DNA from: Antedon bifida
Taxonomy: Eukaryota > Echinodermata > Crinoidea > Comatulida > Antedonidae
DNA length: 64,000 bases
Direction: 5' to 3'
Assembly: GCA_963402885.1 (NCBI GenBank)
Contig: OY727099.1
Coordinates: forward strand, 5,568,001-5,632,000
The translations under genes were made by a program, and so were the position numbers. Position 1 is the stretch's first letter, and every line of letters begins with the position of its first letter. The notes beneath the pieces were generated by a model, which saw nothing but the letters and a program-made list of their open reading frames with translations, was not told the DNA's origin and did not search any database. Shown piece after piece: positions 12,301-23,510 of this stretch.

Positions 12301-15300
12301 TCCTTGCTGCAGTGTTTGCTGTGTATGTTCCATCATGGATGGGTCTGTAAACAATTACAGCAAATTAAAATCACACTGTAATTAAGGGTTTTGAGCAGCA
12401 AGGGCGCTCAACCAATAGCTTAAGGGGCCCCAGAGCATAAGCAGCCACAAAACTAACCAACATTGGAGGGCTATTTAGGAGTGCTAAACTCAGAGCTACA
12501 CACCCTTTACCCAGTGGCGCAACGGCTCTGAGCACTCACTGGCTAAACCCAGGAGCCCTATAGCTTAAGGGGCTCGAGAGCATAAGCAGCCACAATGCAA
12601 ATACCCAACATTGGAGGGCTATTTAGGAGTGCTAAACTCAGAGCTACAGGGGCCACAGGGCATGAGCAGCCCCAATGCAACTACCCAGAGTTGGAGGGCT
12701 CTAAGTGCTAAACCAGAGGCCTTTTCCCCCTGTATGTAAATGCTTTGGAACAGCATCAAGTCAAAATATTACTGCAATTTGTAATTGATGTGGGAAAAAG
12801 ATTAAAATTTACCTGATGATCCGTAGCTCAGCTGTTGAGAACGAAAAGATTGTGAATGCTGAGAAACAGAGACGACAGCGGGATCCACTAGATGCGGTGC
12901 TGAAGAAAGAAATCAACATGTTATTGTTGTTAAGTTATTGTACAAGTTTTTCTAATAATTTTATTGTTATTTATGTGGATTTTATTGATCCCCATGTGAG
13001 ATTTTTCGTGTTGATTTTGTTGTTTTTCGTGTTGATTTTGTTGATTTTTGTGTTGATTTTGTTGTTTTGTCCTATGGAATTTGTTGTTGTTTATATTTTA
13101 TTGTTTTTCATTTGATTTTGATATTTTTCTATGTCGATTTTGTCATTTATATATCTCTTCACTCACATTCAAAGTCGATAGGATCCTGGACAAAACTGAA
13201 ACTGCCTTGCACCGATTTCAAGACCTCATCCAAATTGCGAGTCTTCGTCTCGACTGGGAAATCAATAGGTTCAGAAGGTGCAGCTGTTTCTGGGTGTACT
13301 GGCAACGACTCAGCTTCTGCTTTCATTGCAATTTCTGGCTGTAGTGAGGTTGGTATCTATGTACAAAATGAACATTATATATTAATTATCTCATTAATTA
13401 ATAGTATTAAAAGTAAGTGTTATTTTTCATTATTAATTGGCTGTACTTATAAATAACCCCTGTTACATATTTTATAATATTGTTTTTTATTTTTGTAAAT
13501 GATTGTTAGTTCTGTAATCTACGTTATTATGGTTATCATTATTATGGCTAAAAAAATTATCATGATTGATTGTTCAAATAAAAGTTTACAAGTTCAACAT
13601 AACAACACAGTTAACACATCTGCAGTGGGACTATTGTTTAGGACTAATATTATGTACAAAATCAACACAGTGAATAGGCAAGATTTTGACTTTGTTGTAA
13701 TTAGTGTAGTATAGTTATACTATTTATGTTTACAATTTTATATGGTTGACCAGTATGTGCCATATTTCATAGCCCCAAATTGAAATAATTATTTTAAGAA
13801 AATAAAGAGCAAAACAATTCCGAGTCAACTTACTTCCGATGCGTCTTGAGATGGAAGCGTCTCTGTGTTTGTCAAGTATTCGTCAGTTTTCAAGTCTGTT
13901 TCTAAATTTCAAAAAATGATTAAAACATATAATAAAATTACCAAACATAGCAAAAAACAAAACTCTAGCTTTGACCTGAGAGTTACTATTAAACCAAACA
14001 GGAAGTCTGGTTTCATGCAAGTTTAATAATACTAATAAAGGCCAATTTACACAGAGGAGCGGTAACAGTAATAAAAATATAGAATCTATGTTATTCCTTA
14101 TGACCACTAGGGCAAAACGGACAGCGGTTTTAACTCATGATAGATACATATGCTACATGGTTTTCCCACTTACCGTTGTCTGTGTAAATTGGCTTAAATT
14201 GTAGTCTTATATAGCACCTTAAACAATGTTTCTAAGCGCTTTACAAACAAAAATGAACCATAAAATATCCAAAGATAACCAAAAAATGAAGAAGAAGCAG
14301 AGGAACCATTTACACAGCTCCATTCTCCAGCAGTTTGAAGCCCCAAATGAGACCTCGCAGGCACAGTATTCACTGATGCTCAGTTTACTGTAGATCTTCT
14401 ATACCATGGTTGAAAGTGCTTACCCAAAATGTTGGTACTTCTCTTATTTTACCATGGCGTTCTACCATCTTTCACATCTAATTGTACTCACCCGTTTCTT
14501 CTGGTTCCTCTTCCGTGACCTCGGGCATGTTGTCCAAGTAGCCGCTATCTTCGATTCTCTGTATCAATGCATTTAATTCTTTGTCTGCAAATTATGGTTA
14601 AGGACATTTTAAGTAATTTTATTTAAAATCAAACAACATTGCGTTTTTCCATCCAGAGGCTTTTCAATAAAGGTAAAGGTTAGTTTGGTCTTCAAGCTTA
14701 ACTGGAAACTGAGGAAATTTGGATTAGACCCTCCACGGACCCACAGCAGCCAGCAGTGTAGAGCCTACCAAATCAACACACCGGGAGACGATCACCTACT
14801 CATTTCAAATAGTGTACCAAGTTCTTTAACGTGCACAATATGTACAAGTAACATCGTGCTTCCGATTCCTAGTGGATTTTAAGTCAGATGGCACGATACA
14901 GAGAGGTTCTAGTTTGCAGAAAATTGAAAGAGCTGTAATATGAAAACTTTGGGCTGTGATAATTAACGTAATCAGTATAACAAAGGATACATGTTGTTCC
15001 GCAAACTTTGGTCTCATCCCCTCGTACGTATTTGCCTAAATGCTCACTAGCAGCAACCCTTTTCTTCTCGTAACTAAATGTAAAAAGATAAAAATTAATT
15101 AAACTTAATTCACAAACGTACATAGCTTTTGTACATTAATTATTCGTAGTCAGTCACATTTACTGGTAGATAGTAATTAAGGGATCATGGGCTATGAAAT
15201 GTCTTCCTTGACAAATTCTGTTGACCCACTTTCCAATGTTTCTTAACTATTAATTGCACCGAGGAAGGATAAGCGTTATCTGTAAGCTCTGCGATTTCTG

Positions 15301-17526
15301 TCCCGGCCGTTTTACTCTCTACCATTTTGATTTAGGCTTTTGCTTACTTTATTATCTCCATTGAGATCTAGCCAGATACCCACAGCATTGTCATTTTATC
15401 AGTAATTTGCCTTTTCATTATTACTTGCCTTTCCTTTGGTATGCTTTCATCCTCCTCTTCTCTTGATGGACATGCAAGCTTATACAACTCATCTAGGTAT
15501 GTTAGCTCTTTTTCACTCAATACCTACAAAATTAATTTAATAATGCAAGGGATGCAAGTATGTAGGTCTAAAGATTCGATTTTCCTGTTATTACTCGGTA
15601 GAGCGCCAATTAAATGCTGTTAAACCTGTTTTAACATTAATTTGGATAATAATGGTAAAGAAAGTAAAGAGTACAAAGTATGTATAAAAATAATCTGGGG
15701 TTCAGTATAACACCTTCGGTGGGAAACCTCTATTAAGGGGACACTTTGCCGCGAAACGAACGTGGAACAATATATGTATGACTAACCCCTATTCAGGGCA
15801 CACCCCTATTAAGGGGACACTTTGCCGCGAAACGAACGAGGAACAATATATGTACCACTAACCCCTATTCAGGGCACACGCCTATTAAGGGGACACTTTG
15901 CTGTGTCGCGAAGGTGCTGATTAATAGGAGCTCTACTGTAGCCACTAACTGTAGTGACTAACTGTAGCCACCATATATTTAACTTACAATAGCTCCATTT
16001 GTTCCTGCCTCAAAATCTGCTCTAACATGTGTCTGGCCCATGTTGTCTAACACATTCTGTAGCAACAAAATTGTCTGTATTGTTTTCTGTTCCTGTTCTT
16101 GTCTCAACACCAACTCTCGTTTCACTCTCTTCTTCTCCAATTTTGCATACTGTTGTTCAGAAATAATTGAATTAAAATTTGTAATGAATTTACTTGCAAG
16201 ATAATTAAATGTAGAAAACTAGAATTATCTGGCTTTTAAAAAAAACCAGACATTTGGAGAATGGTAATGTTGGATCGGCCTACGAACTTCCAGTTTATTT
16301 CTTTAAGGATGGCCTGCAATACAAGATCTTTAATCTTTTGGTCTTTCCTACAGTACCATCATATTTACATTAAAAAAATTATTGATTGTATTGTACAATT
16401 TGATTATGACGGCAACTAAGGTGAACTTTGACCTGAACAAAACATGTAATGGACAATCTATTTTTGGAAGTCTAAATACAGTAGAATAGAATGCAGTGCA
16501 TTAAAATACAGTAGTTAGACAAGGATTTGATGGTTATCGTACAGCTACATTAGCCTCATTCACTATGTTAGGCAAGACGAATATTTTGGTACATGTGTCG
16601 CATCTTAGCTATATAATAAGACGATTTTCATGCTACAAAAGCCATCTTGCAGAGATGACAAACAGCTGTGACCAGCCGAGCATAAAAAGCAATGTAGGTC
16701 AATCTTTTAAGAACATTTTACAGTAATTTTTTTTCGGATACGACCCTCCGATATGAACGTACATCTGAAGCCATGGACTGGAAGGTCTTGTTAAGTTCTT
16801 TAGCAAACTCCAGGTTACCAAGCACCTCATCGTAATGTTTCAGTGATTGCCGTTGATCATCGTTCAACTCTTTCCCAGATTTTACTAGATCTCTGTAACC
16901 CTCAAGTTTACCCTGTGAATTAAAAACATTTTTTTAAACTTTACCATTAAAAATAGAATAGACAAACGTTTATTTATATAGATTGATCACTTAGAGGTGA
17001 GTCACCAGAAGGTCATGTTTCCATAAAAAAAACATTCAGCTCATTAAATAAAATCCAACCAACTGGTTTCTAAAAAGAACACTGTAATATTAAATACATT
17101 ATGAAACAAATCAACAAATAGGCCTACTAGATATTTCAATCAATAATATTATAAATATATTTAAATTCAGTATATTAACATATTTCCCAGACACAGCAAA
17201 TGTATACTTCTGTACCTGCATAATAGGCCTAGGCTACAGGATGGCAAAACACCTACCTAAAAGAAAGCAGCGATAGCGCCTAACTGACCACAACGGAGAG
17301 CCTACCTAGCCTACTCTCTAGGCCTACAGCCTATCATTCTTCCGGTTTCTCAACTTATAATTTTACGAATATTTAACATATAAACTATTAAAAAAAATAC
17401 CTTCTTTTTCTCTATATTTCTAATCTTCTTTTCCACCACAAGTAGGACCTGTTTCATGTGGTCCTGACTTTCTATGGTGGAAAATTGTGTAGCAACTTTA
17501 TTCGAAGCTGAAGGCATAGTTTCCAT
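9316..17526 (-). CDS. CAPRIN1-like: Caprin-1-like RNA-granule protein, complete, 15 coding exons
   Basis: Exons: 17526-17401, 16912-16763, 16149-15988, 15523-15429, 15073-14991, 14584-14492, 13901-13834, 13356-13167, 12899-12813, 12344-12223, 12001-11770, 11624-11283, 10591-10424, 10038-9841, 9395-9316. They sum to 2196 bp (731 aa plus stop), and all phases agree. The N-terminal homology region shows NLEFAKEL and the VCGTTYKEL segment. Exon 8 holds VQGSFSFVQDPIDFE, aligning with the vertebrate G3BP-binding segment, followed by a DPAVVS match. Exon 11 has repeated DQYS/DQYN motifs; exons 13-15 are rich in RGG/RG and end FSKTQQLTA. Vertebrate caprin-1 (about 709 aa) binds RNA, G3BP and FMRP in cytoplasmic granules; the same role is inferred here. 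Intron 4 has a GC donor (GGAAAG/GCAAGT). A second in-frame ATG lies three codons inside. Introns hold several MITEs and tandem repeats. Confidence 0.95.
9680..9815. mobile_element. MITE family M1 (TCTACACTATCAAACT ends), full copy
   Basis: About 140 bp, with ends GTCTACACTATCAAACTAGT and the inverse TTTGATAGTGTAGACAGAGCTT. The interior has ATGTGCCCAAATATGG-type motifs facing each other. It lies in the last caprin intron. Other copies are annotated at 12119, 23404, 25802, 32519, 42139, 54416, 57347, 58405 and 63788. Confidence 0.85.
10842..11193. mobile_element. Foldback/MITE element in a caprin intron
   Basis: Left end ACACTAGGACGATAACGATAAA pairs with the right end TTTATCGTCGACCGTTATTG..CTAGTGT. 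An inner inverted pair, CCAATCAAATGACGTCAT and ATGATGTCATTTGATTGG, sits at 10958 and 11032. Non-coding. Confidence 0.65.
12119..12185. mobile_element. Partial M1 MITE
   Basis: Carries TTTACACTATCAAACTTTATGTGACAAA.. and ATGTGCCCATATATG but no right end; in caprin intron 10-11. Confidence 0.55.
12380..12725. repeat. Intronic tandem repeat, unit about 100-160 bp, three partial copies
   Basis: The block CATAAGCAGCCACAA..TTGGAGGGCTATTTAGGAGTGCTAAACTC recurs three times with variation, the last shortened. It lies between caprin exons 9 and 10. Confidence 0.7.
14041..14193. mobile_element. Short MITE in a caprin intron
   Basis: The left end GCCAATTTACACAGAGGAGC is mirrored by TACCGTTGTCTGTGTAAATTGGC on the right. 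About 150 bp and non-coding. It is followed by a TATAGCACCTTAAAC..TAAGCGCTTTACA motif (14209-14246), which resembles a common dispersed repeat. Confidence 0.65.
15255..15430 (+). mobile_element. Penelope-like retroelement fragment, degenerate
   Basis: Matches, in opposite orientation, the fragment at 21530-21800: AAGCTCTGCGATTTCTG, GGCCGTTTTACT, GATTTAGGCTTTTGC, and the TCCATTGAGATCTAGCCAGATACCCACAGCATTGTCATTTT end. The positions matching the ribozyme-like core of the other copy are mutated (CCGAGGA instead of CTGATGA). Confidence 0.5.
15712..15935. repeat. Tandem repeat, about 79-bp unit, 2.5 copies
   Basis: Units read CTATTAAGGGGACACTTTG, CCGCGAAACGAACG, GAACAATATATGTA, CCCCTATTCAGGGCACAC. 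The block is flanked by ACCTTCGGTGGGAAACC and GGTGCTGATTAATAGGAGCTC, so it may be an expanded MITE interior. It lies in caprin intron 3-4. Confidence 0.65.
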
Positions 17527-17616
17527 ACAAAGCAGTGCTATATCACCGCTACAGTTTTCACGTGGGGTATCCCAGCCTTTAATTACCCGAATCCAAGAGA
17601 GTAAAGAAATATGTCA

Positions 17617-17628
17617 CCCACAATGCAT
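17617..17628 (+). promoter_or_regulatory. CCCACAATGCAT promoter-type motif upstream of caprin
   Basis: Lies about 90 bp upstream of the caprin start codon. It matches the CCCANAATGCA core of the ZNF143/SBS-type motif found in many animal promoters. Function is inferred from position and sequence only. From here to 18898 I see no further gene. Confidence 0.35.
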
Positions 17629-18898
17629 CAAGTAAGGATTTATTATTATATTAAGTTAAATTCATTTTTATTTTTTTTAAATATAAAATGGCAATTATTA
17701 AGCATTGCTAATAGTTAATTTTTGAAAACAATGAATTTGTTGGTGGAGAAGTAGGATAATAGTAGGATATTTTAGGAAATGAGCTTTCATTTTAAGCATA
17801 TATACAGATTAAGGTAAATGATGACGTAATCGAACGAATTTCAAAGACCACACACTCCACACCACCACTAGTAAATCCAACGCCACGACCACGCACACCG
17901 GTACTGTAGGTGCACCCCCAAAACTATAATAACTGGTGTTGATAAAAGTAACTGTTTAACTTTATTTTTTATCATAACCTATTATAACAAATGTATTCTA
18001 CTGAATGTATACACTGGAAGTTCAGGGGAATTTTCTAGAACGCTGATCTTTGTACATAAAGCATATCTGGTTGGTGGCGCTATATTTAAAAATGACCATT
18101 CCCAAATTATATCGGGATTGTAGTATCCACCCTACTCATAGACAAATAAATCACATTGTGAAACCTGTTCTTTTCAATTATTTTATTTCAGAAAAAAATA
18201 CTTAAAAAGTATTTTATACAAATTTTAAATCTTTTAAATATTCGTATTTTACATTTTGGATTTTTAAATTTTAATCTACTCTCTTTTTAGTAGGCCTATA
18301 AGTAGTCTGTTTCTCTGTGTTTCTGGACCCCGATGGAAATAAGTATTTTACTTGTTGGGATATCCTTTTAACTCGAGTCTGTTGTACTGATTTTTAATTA
18401 TTTACATGTTTTTATTGTATGTATCTGTGTTGAATCAGTTAATAAAGAAATCAATCAATCAAATCAATACCGTACGAAGTACATTTAAATTATGTAGCAT
18501 CTTTCAAAGGATTTTCCGGTATTATTCTACGGTGACTATATGTACATTTTGTGACAAAATAAAAATAAATAAATACCATTTAAGACTATGTTCAAGAACA
18601 ACAGGATCATAGGGCTATACTTGTTAATCCACCATGATTCGTTATAAAATTGGTTGTAGGGGTATCCGTATAGTTGTAACATCAAATTGTATTTGGAGGT
18701 GATGGTTTAGATAAAAACCGGAAAATAATATTTTTCCTCGATTTCTTATCAAGCCATGTAGGCCTACTAAATTGTAGGCTATTTTCACAAAATTGTTCTT
18801 ATTTGAAGGCCTGTAATCTGGTAACGTATCAGGGGCTTTTGTTAAAGTTGCGGCACACTGTTCCGTGATGTCTAGGCCTATGTTTACCCATCAAATAA
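17629..18898. other. Intergenic region between caprin and receptor A
   Basis: AT-rich, no supported open frame. It should contain the caprin promoter (minus strand) and the receptor A 3' UTR. The short frame at 18406-18612 has no recognisable features. Confidence 0.5.
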
Positions 18899-20779
18899 TT
18901 AGAGAGAGGTACTCTGTTCCTGGGTGGTCGAACGATCCACTCGACGCCCGAGCACCACCCGATCCCGACAACGGAAAGTCTTACAGAACCCTTGCTTGTA
19001 ATCAGGGAATTTGTATGCGTAAACGAACGGATTAGCTACCATATTAAATAAATATAAAACTATAGAAACCATTATGTAATAACTTAATTTACCAGATGTT
19101 GACACTACTGCTAACGAGAGATACAATAACATTGAAGGGCTCAAACAAATTATGTAAATCAAAGTAGTTATCAAAACAGTAATTGTAAAGTTTCGTTCCA
19201 TTTGGTTGTTTTGTTTTTGATTTGTTGATGATTCTGCATCCGTTTGTTGAGTCCTTGTTAACTCTTTCCGCGTTTTTAACTGTTCACATAATGCAACATA
19301 AACACGATGATAACAATACAACATTATAGAAATAGGAATTATTCCTGTTCCGAATAATAGTATAACTCCTGTGCTTATGGCGATATTTTTGTCTTCAAAC
19401 GATATTTTACATTTTCCTTCTTCGTTTATACCCAAAACAATAGCAAAATAAAAGCTCGTAAGAAAAGAAGAAACAAATGGAATGCTTAATCGTGGTAGCA
19501 AACTCTTATTTTGGTTACCCCTTGCCCAGTATTTAAATGGGTGGACCACTGCAATGTACCTCTCAACAGATATCAAGACAAGATTATGTGACGATGCAAA
19601 TATGATAAAATAGAAAATTGCACCCGATTTGCAAGCGATTGTTGTTTTTAAATCTACAAATGAAAACACAACGAAGGAACCACACCCTAGCATATCTATC
19701 ACAGCTTGCTGCAACACTAGAGTAAAGGCGAAGGATCTTGTATGTATCTTGCAGTTGATAAAAACAATAATCACCGTCAGGTTAGCAAGAACTCCAATGA
19801 TAGCCAAAATTGGTGCAATGACACGTGATGGACTTATCGTTGAAGATGATGTTTCCGTTGTATTCATGTCAGAACTGTATCCTTCATCTATATACAAAAA
19901 AAAATGTTTAAAGAATATGTTCAAAATAAGTTACAAATGCCAAAACAAAAGTTACTTGATACGTTGACGAAATGAATCCATCGGATCGGATTCATTTCGT
20001 CAACGGAATGATCAATTTGGTAATTTTTTGGAAAACTGAATCTTTATTTTTGTAAAGATTAATATAAACTATAATCGCTTCTTCAATTACTTTTATTATA
20101 GTATTAAAAGGACAAGTTTTAGAAACTATTCGCAAAATTAAAAATGGAGGAAAGGAAAAGGTGTTTAATTTACTTGATTACAACTTGAACTGTTCCTGAA
20201 AGATGTACTTTAAACAATGATTGAGTTTAGAAAAACATACACTGACTAATAACTACAATGACTAATGACTTCATATAGAAAGTAGAATCATTTAAAGAGG
20301 TATTGTTCCCAAAAACATGAAAAATAAAGATTAATTAAATCAGACCTTGAATATTTTATTTTGTAGTTTTAATAAAGTTAATCACTTCCATAGAAAAAAA
20401 ATCATGTTTTCACTTATAAAATGACAAAATAATGGTTAAATTCAACCAAAAATCCAATGGTTGGCAGCCAATTTGACCTTTTATTGCTTTAAATTACATT
20501 TTTTCAGGTAAATACATTTTTTTTCGATCCAATTTTTGGTCAAAGTGGATAACTATTATGTTACATTAAAATGGAATATTCAACAAAAAATGTTTTAAGA
20601 ATTATTTTTTCAGGGGGACAATACTGTACATCTTTAAGTTATTTTGGATTCGATATATTAGTACAGTAGAAATTACAAACTACGTGCCTACCTTGCTCAT
20701 TCACATCGTTGCTGCTGTGGCAAACTGCAACAAAGATGGCGAAAGAACTAAATGGTAACCAAGGAAACCGAATCCGCAT
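18899..20779 (-). CDS. Rhodopsin-like (class A) GPCR A, intact, 358 aa
   Basis: Exon 1 (20779-20692, phase 1 donor gtaggc) encodes a signal peptide starting MRIRFPWLPF. Exon 2 (19887-18899, acceptor tatag) continues DEGYSSDMNTTETSS and carries all seven membrane segments. Motifs: GVLANLTVIIVF (TM1), AVIDMLG (TM2 aspartate), IACKSG (TM3 cysteine), VERYIAVVHP (E/DRY variant), NPFVYAYKF (NPxxY). A TM6 C-W-x-P motif is absent, as in its paralogues. The tail ends TTQEQSTSL, which fits a class I PDZ ligand. It is the only family member here with a coding signal-peptide exon. Ligand unknown; a plasma-membrane G-protein receptor by family. Confidence 0.88.
20291..20638. mobile_element. MITE in receptor A intron 1
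   Basis: The left end TTTAAAGAGGTATTGTTCCC is mirrored by GGGGGACAATACTGTACATCTTTAA. The interior is AT-rich, with opposed CCAATGGTTGGC and GATCCAATTTTTGGTC segments. Non-coding. Confidence 0.55.
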
Positions 20780-20857
20780 ACTGACTTGTCTTTTATAATT
20801 ATCCGTTTTCATTTACATCTGAAGAAAAACAAATGTAATACTGTGATTTACATGTGA

Positions 20858-21206
20858 GTCATATAGCCGAGCGGTTAAGGCAGGGGCGCCGTTTACCGTA
20901 CCTAAAGAGCCAACAACAACATCGGCAAGGGTTCGAGGCCGACTCGCTCCTAGTTCTGGTGGTGGAACAAGTCTTCTCGGATAAGGACTATAAACCGTAG
21001 GTCCAGTGTACACAGTTATAACCTGTGTGTACTTTAAAGAACCCAGTTCATTATTCGAAAAAGAGTAGGGGGTTACCCCGGTGAACTGGTTCACACAATA
21101 GCCCCTGTATCAGGGGGATTACCACCTATCTGATAGGACAGTGATTAATTCACTATTGGTAATCCTTGGCCACATTGCCTAAAGACATAAAATAAATAAA
21201 TAAAAA
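20858..21206 (+). mobile_element. tRNA-derived SINE
   Basis: The head resembles a tRNA gene with promoter boxes: ATAGCCGAGCGGTTAAGGC (A box) and GGGTTCGAGGCC (B box), about 65 nt apart. A tRNA-unrelated body follows, then a TAAAATAAATAAATAAAAA tail. It is too long and imperfect to be a functional tRNA gene. The frame at 20813-21094 is a shadow of it. Confidence 0.75.
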
Positions 21207-21529
21207 TGTTACTTGACTGTTGTTTAATTTACACTGTTAACGTTGTAACATCTGACATCAGTTCTAGCAGTATTGTAATCATCCTAACTTCCTGGACTTA
21301 GAAAGTTTCACTTTATTCACAATTATTTAATTAATTTATTTGCATTCCGATTGTAAAGTTTGTTTTACATATACGGTCTCCTAAAACTTAGACAGTCTTT
21401 CCTACGCACACTACTGTACTAACGGCTAGAAGTTGACAATAAAACAAATTAGACTAAACAATCATTTCCAAATTACCGTGTACAGTCTGGTGTGACATAA
21501 CTATAACTATTCATTCATTCATCTTTTAT

Positions 21530-21800
21530 TTCGGAAAAAAAAAGAAATTCTCCATAGCTCAAGAACAAATAAGTGTCTACATTACAATAAATATAAAGGA
21601 AACAAAAATATATATATATATATATAAATCCAAAGGCAAATTACTGAAAAATGACAATGCTGTGGGTATCAGTGGCTGGATCTCAATGGAGATACAAAAA
21701 AAGCGCGAAAAGCTAAATCAAAACGATAAGTAAAACAGCCAGAAAAGTTAGCAGAGCTTTCGGGCAACACTATAGCCCTTCATCAGTGCAAGTGATATAT
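21530..21800 (-). mobile_element. Penelope-like retroelement fragment
   Basis: Shares with 15255-15430 the blocks TGACAATGCTGTGGGTATC and TGGATCTCAATGGAGATA. It also has an AGCTTTCGGGCAACACTATA block read as a hammerhead-like motif on the minus strand. Hammerhead motifs are known in Penelope-like element repeats. It includes a (TA)n run at 21611-21625. Confidence 0.5.
21745..21795 (-). ncRNA. Hammerhead-ribozyme-like motif, type I minimal
   Basis: On the minus strand: stem I half CUUGCA, core CUGAUGA, one extra A, stem II GGGC..GCCC closed by a nine-base loop, core GAAA, a near-zero stem III (A-GC-U), then C at the expected cleavage position and UGCUAA returning to stem I. Stem I has one mismatch. 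The layout matches minimal hammerheads of Penelope-like elements; activity is not shown. Confidence 0.5.
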
Positions 21801-22095
21801 ATATATATAGATATATAAAAAAAAAACCTACACCACATAGTCACGTGGTTAAAACAATAGCTTCATTCATCTACCATGTAGATTGGATGAAGGAAGAGAA
21901 AATTCATGAATACAGTTTGTGACAAACTATTGGTATTATACTTACTTAATGTAGAACATGCAGGCCTACTGCAATTTTCCATCTAATGATTTAATTGCAA
22001 AATGACCATTTATTGCTTATTATTTAACTCTTACAACAGGATTTCAACAACTATTTCAGTATCGCTTTCTATACGCAGAACGAGGAAACTGGAAA

Positions 22096-22340
22096 CTACT
22101 TCCTTAAAGCTATTCTTAATAGGCCTATCAACCATTCCACTTTCTCTTTAAATGTAAATAACTGTATGTCTTTGTAATTATTGGTTTTATTTATCGGAAC
22201 TAGGCCTGGCCTACTGACCATAACCATCTTCAAGAATTTTAGCGTGTCTCTCATTGTTTCAACATTATTAACATTTTCGTTTTGATGATCAACTAAGAAT
22301 AAAATGGCAAAACTTAAGTTTTCACTCGAGCTTTCACTGG
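22096..22340. repeat. About 240-bp segment duplicated at 36299-36535
   Basis: Shared blocks: AACGAGGAAA, TGGAAACT.CTTCCTTAAAGCT, AGGCCTATCAACCA, TGTAATTATTGGTTTTAT, and a CTTAGCGTGTCT-like stretch. The minus-strand frame here (to 22386) is open for 96 aa with no family recognised, and it is not kept in the other copy, so it is not called a gene. Confidence 0.6.
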
Positions 22341-22359
22341 TTGATTCATCGACACATAT

Positions 22360-23016
22360 AAAGGGTCTTTCACCCTGTTCCGGCACAGTTCCGGCACGGC
22401 GAATCGAACGTCAATAGAGAGGTTTCGCAATCTTACGAATACGATAACGAAAACGGATACGTCACGCACACGTATTCGTTTTCGTAAGCCAGTAAAAATC
22501 TGTTTCGCACGGCAACGAAATATTGAGGGCGTCGTCCAAAATATGACTGCGGTAAATTTGAGCGAAGCGCAGGTACGTGTTGCTTTGTGCTTGGCTGCCT
22601 AGGCCTAGCGTAACATCAAAGCGAGTGAGGACTTTAAAAACTGCTATTTATAAAAATTGACCTGGCATTTTAGTAAATTACTTTAGTAAATTACTTTCAA
22701 TAAATCTATAATTATATTATAATCATGAATCATTCCTGATTCAAACGCAAAATGTGCAAAATAGATCAAAAACTATACTATAATAGTTACGAATATGACT
22801 GGTGATTTTTGTCAACAGGAATACGCTTTACGAATATGAAGTGGGGATCAGCTCAAAAGTTTCACAAATGTGTGACGTATCCGTTTTCGTTATCGTATTC
22901 GTAAGGTTGCGAAACCTCCCTAATGTTTCGTTTTCACGACGCTATGCGCCAATCGATAATGAACATTCGATTGGATTTTCCGGAACCGTGCCGGAACAGG
23001 TGTGAAAGATCCTTTA
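22360..23016. mobile_element. Nested pair of inverted-repeat elements
   Basis: Outer ends: AAAGGGTCTTTCACCCTGTT at 22360 and its inverse ending at 23016, both followed inward by CCGG..CCGG blocks. Inside, a second element spans about 22415-22922 with roughly 50-bp arms containing GGTTTCGCAA and ACGAATACGATAACGAAAAC. The inner one looks inserted in the outer. The interior is non-coding. Confidence 0.75.
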
Positions 23017-23403
23017 ATCACGAGTGTAAGGAGAAGACCCCTCGGCAATCCCTTCTGGATGTTCTAATACAGATGGCGCTATACCAACTACAAGGTTTCT
23101 TGGTAACGTTTTCCAAGCTACATTGACTAACTCATGATTAATACTATATACAGAGAACAACATGAACCTTTTCGCTAATGTTTCAACACTGTTTTATTCT
23201 CTTTGCTATAGGCCTAGTGGCTTTTTAAAATTATATATTGCCGGCAATTACCTATTGTAAGCGAAGTAATCATTATACATCAAAAGCTCACTGCCTAAAC
23301 CTATTAATGATAGGTTCATGCATAAACTACTAATTGTACCGATATACAAATCATTATATTCAGCAGAGTTCAATATTACTTACCAAAAGCTCCGTCTACA
23401 CCG

Positions 23404-23510
23404 GGCGTCTACACTATCAAACTATAGTTTGATTTAAAAAAAGTGCCTAAATATGGTGATATGACATCATCATATCCATATGGGTACATCACATTTTTGT
23501 AGACAAGGCT
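23404..23510. mobile_element. M1 MITE, slightly shortened
   Basis: CGTCTACACTATCAAACTAT at the left, AAATATGGTGATATGACATC inside, and a truncated TTTTTGTAGACAAGGCT right end. Confidence 0.7.

Noticed and set aside
20870-20950. tRNA gene
   Set aside because: A and B boxes are present, but no cloverleaf with a proper acceptor stem could be drawn, and a SINE body with an A-rich tail follows.
22096-22386. Possible 96-aa minus-strand gene
   Set aside because: The segment is a duplicated repeat (second copy 36299-36535) in which the frame is not kept, and no family is recognised.
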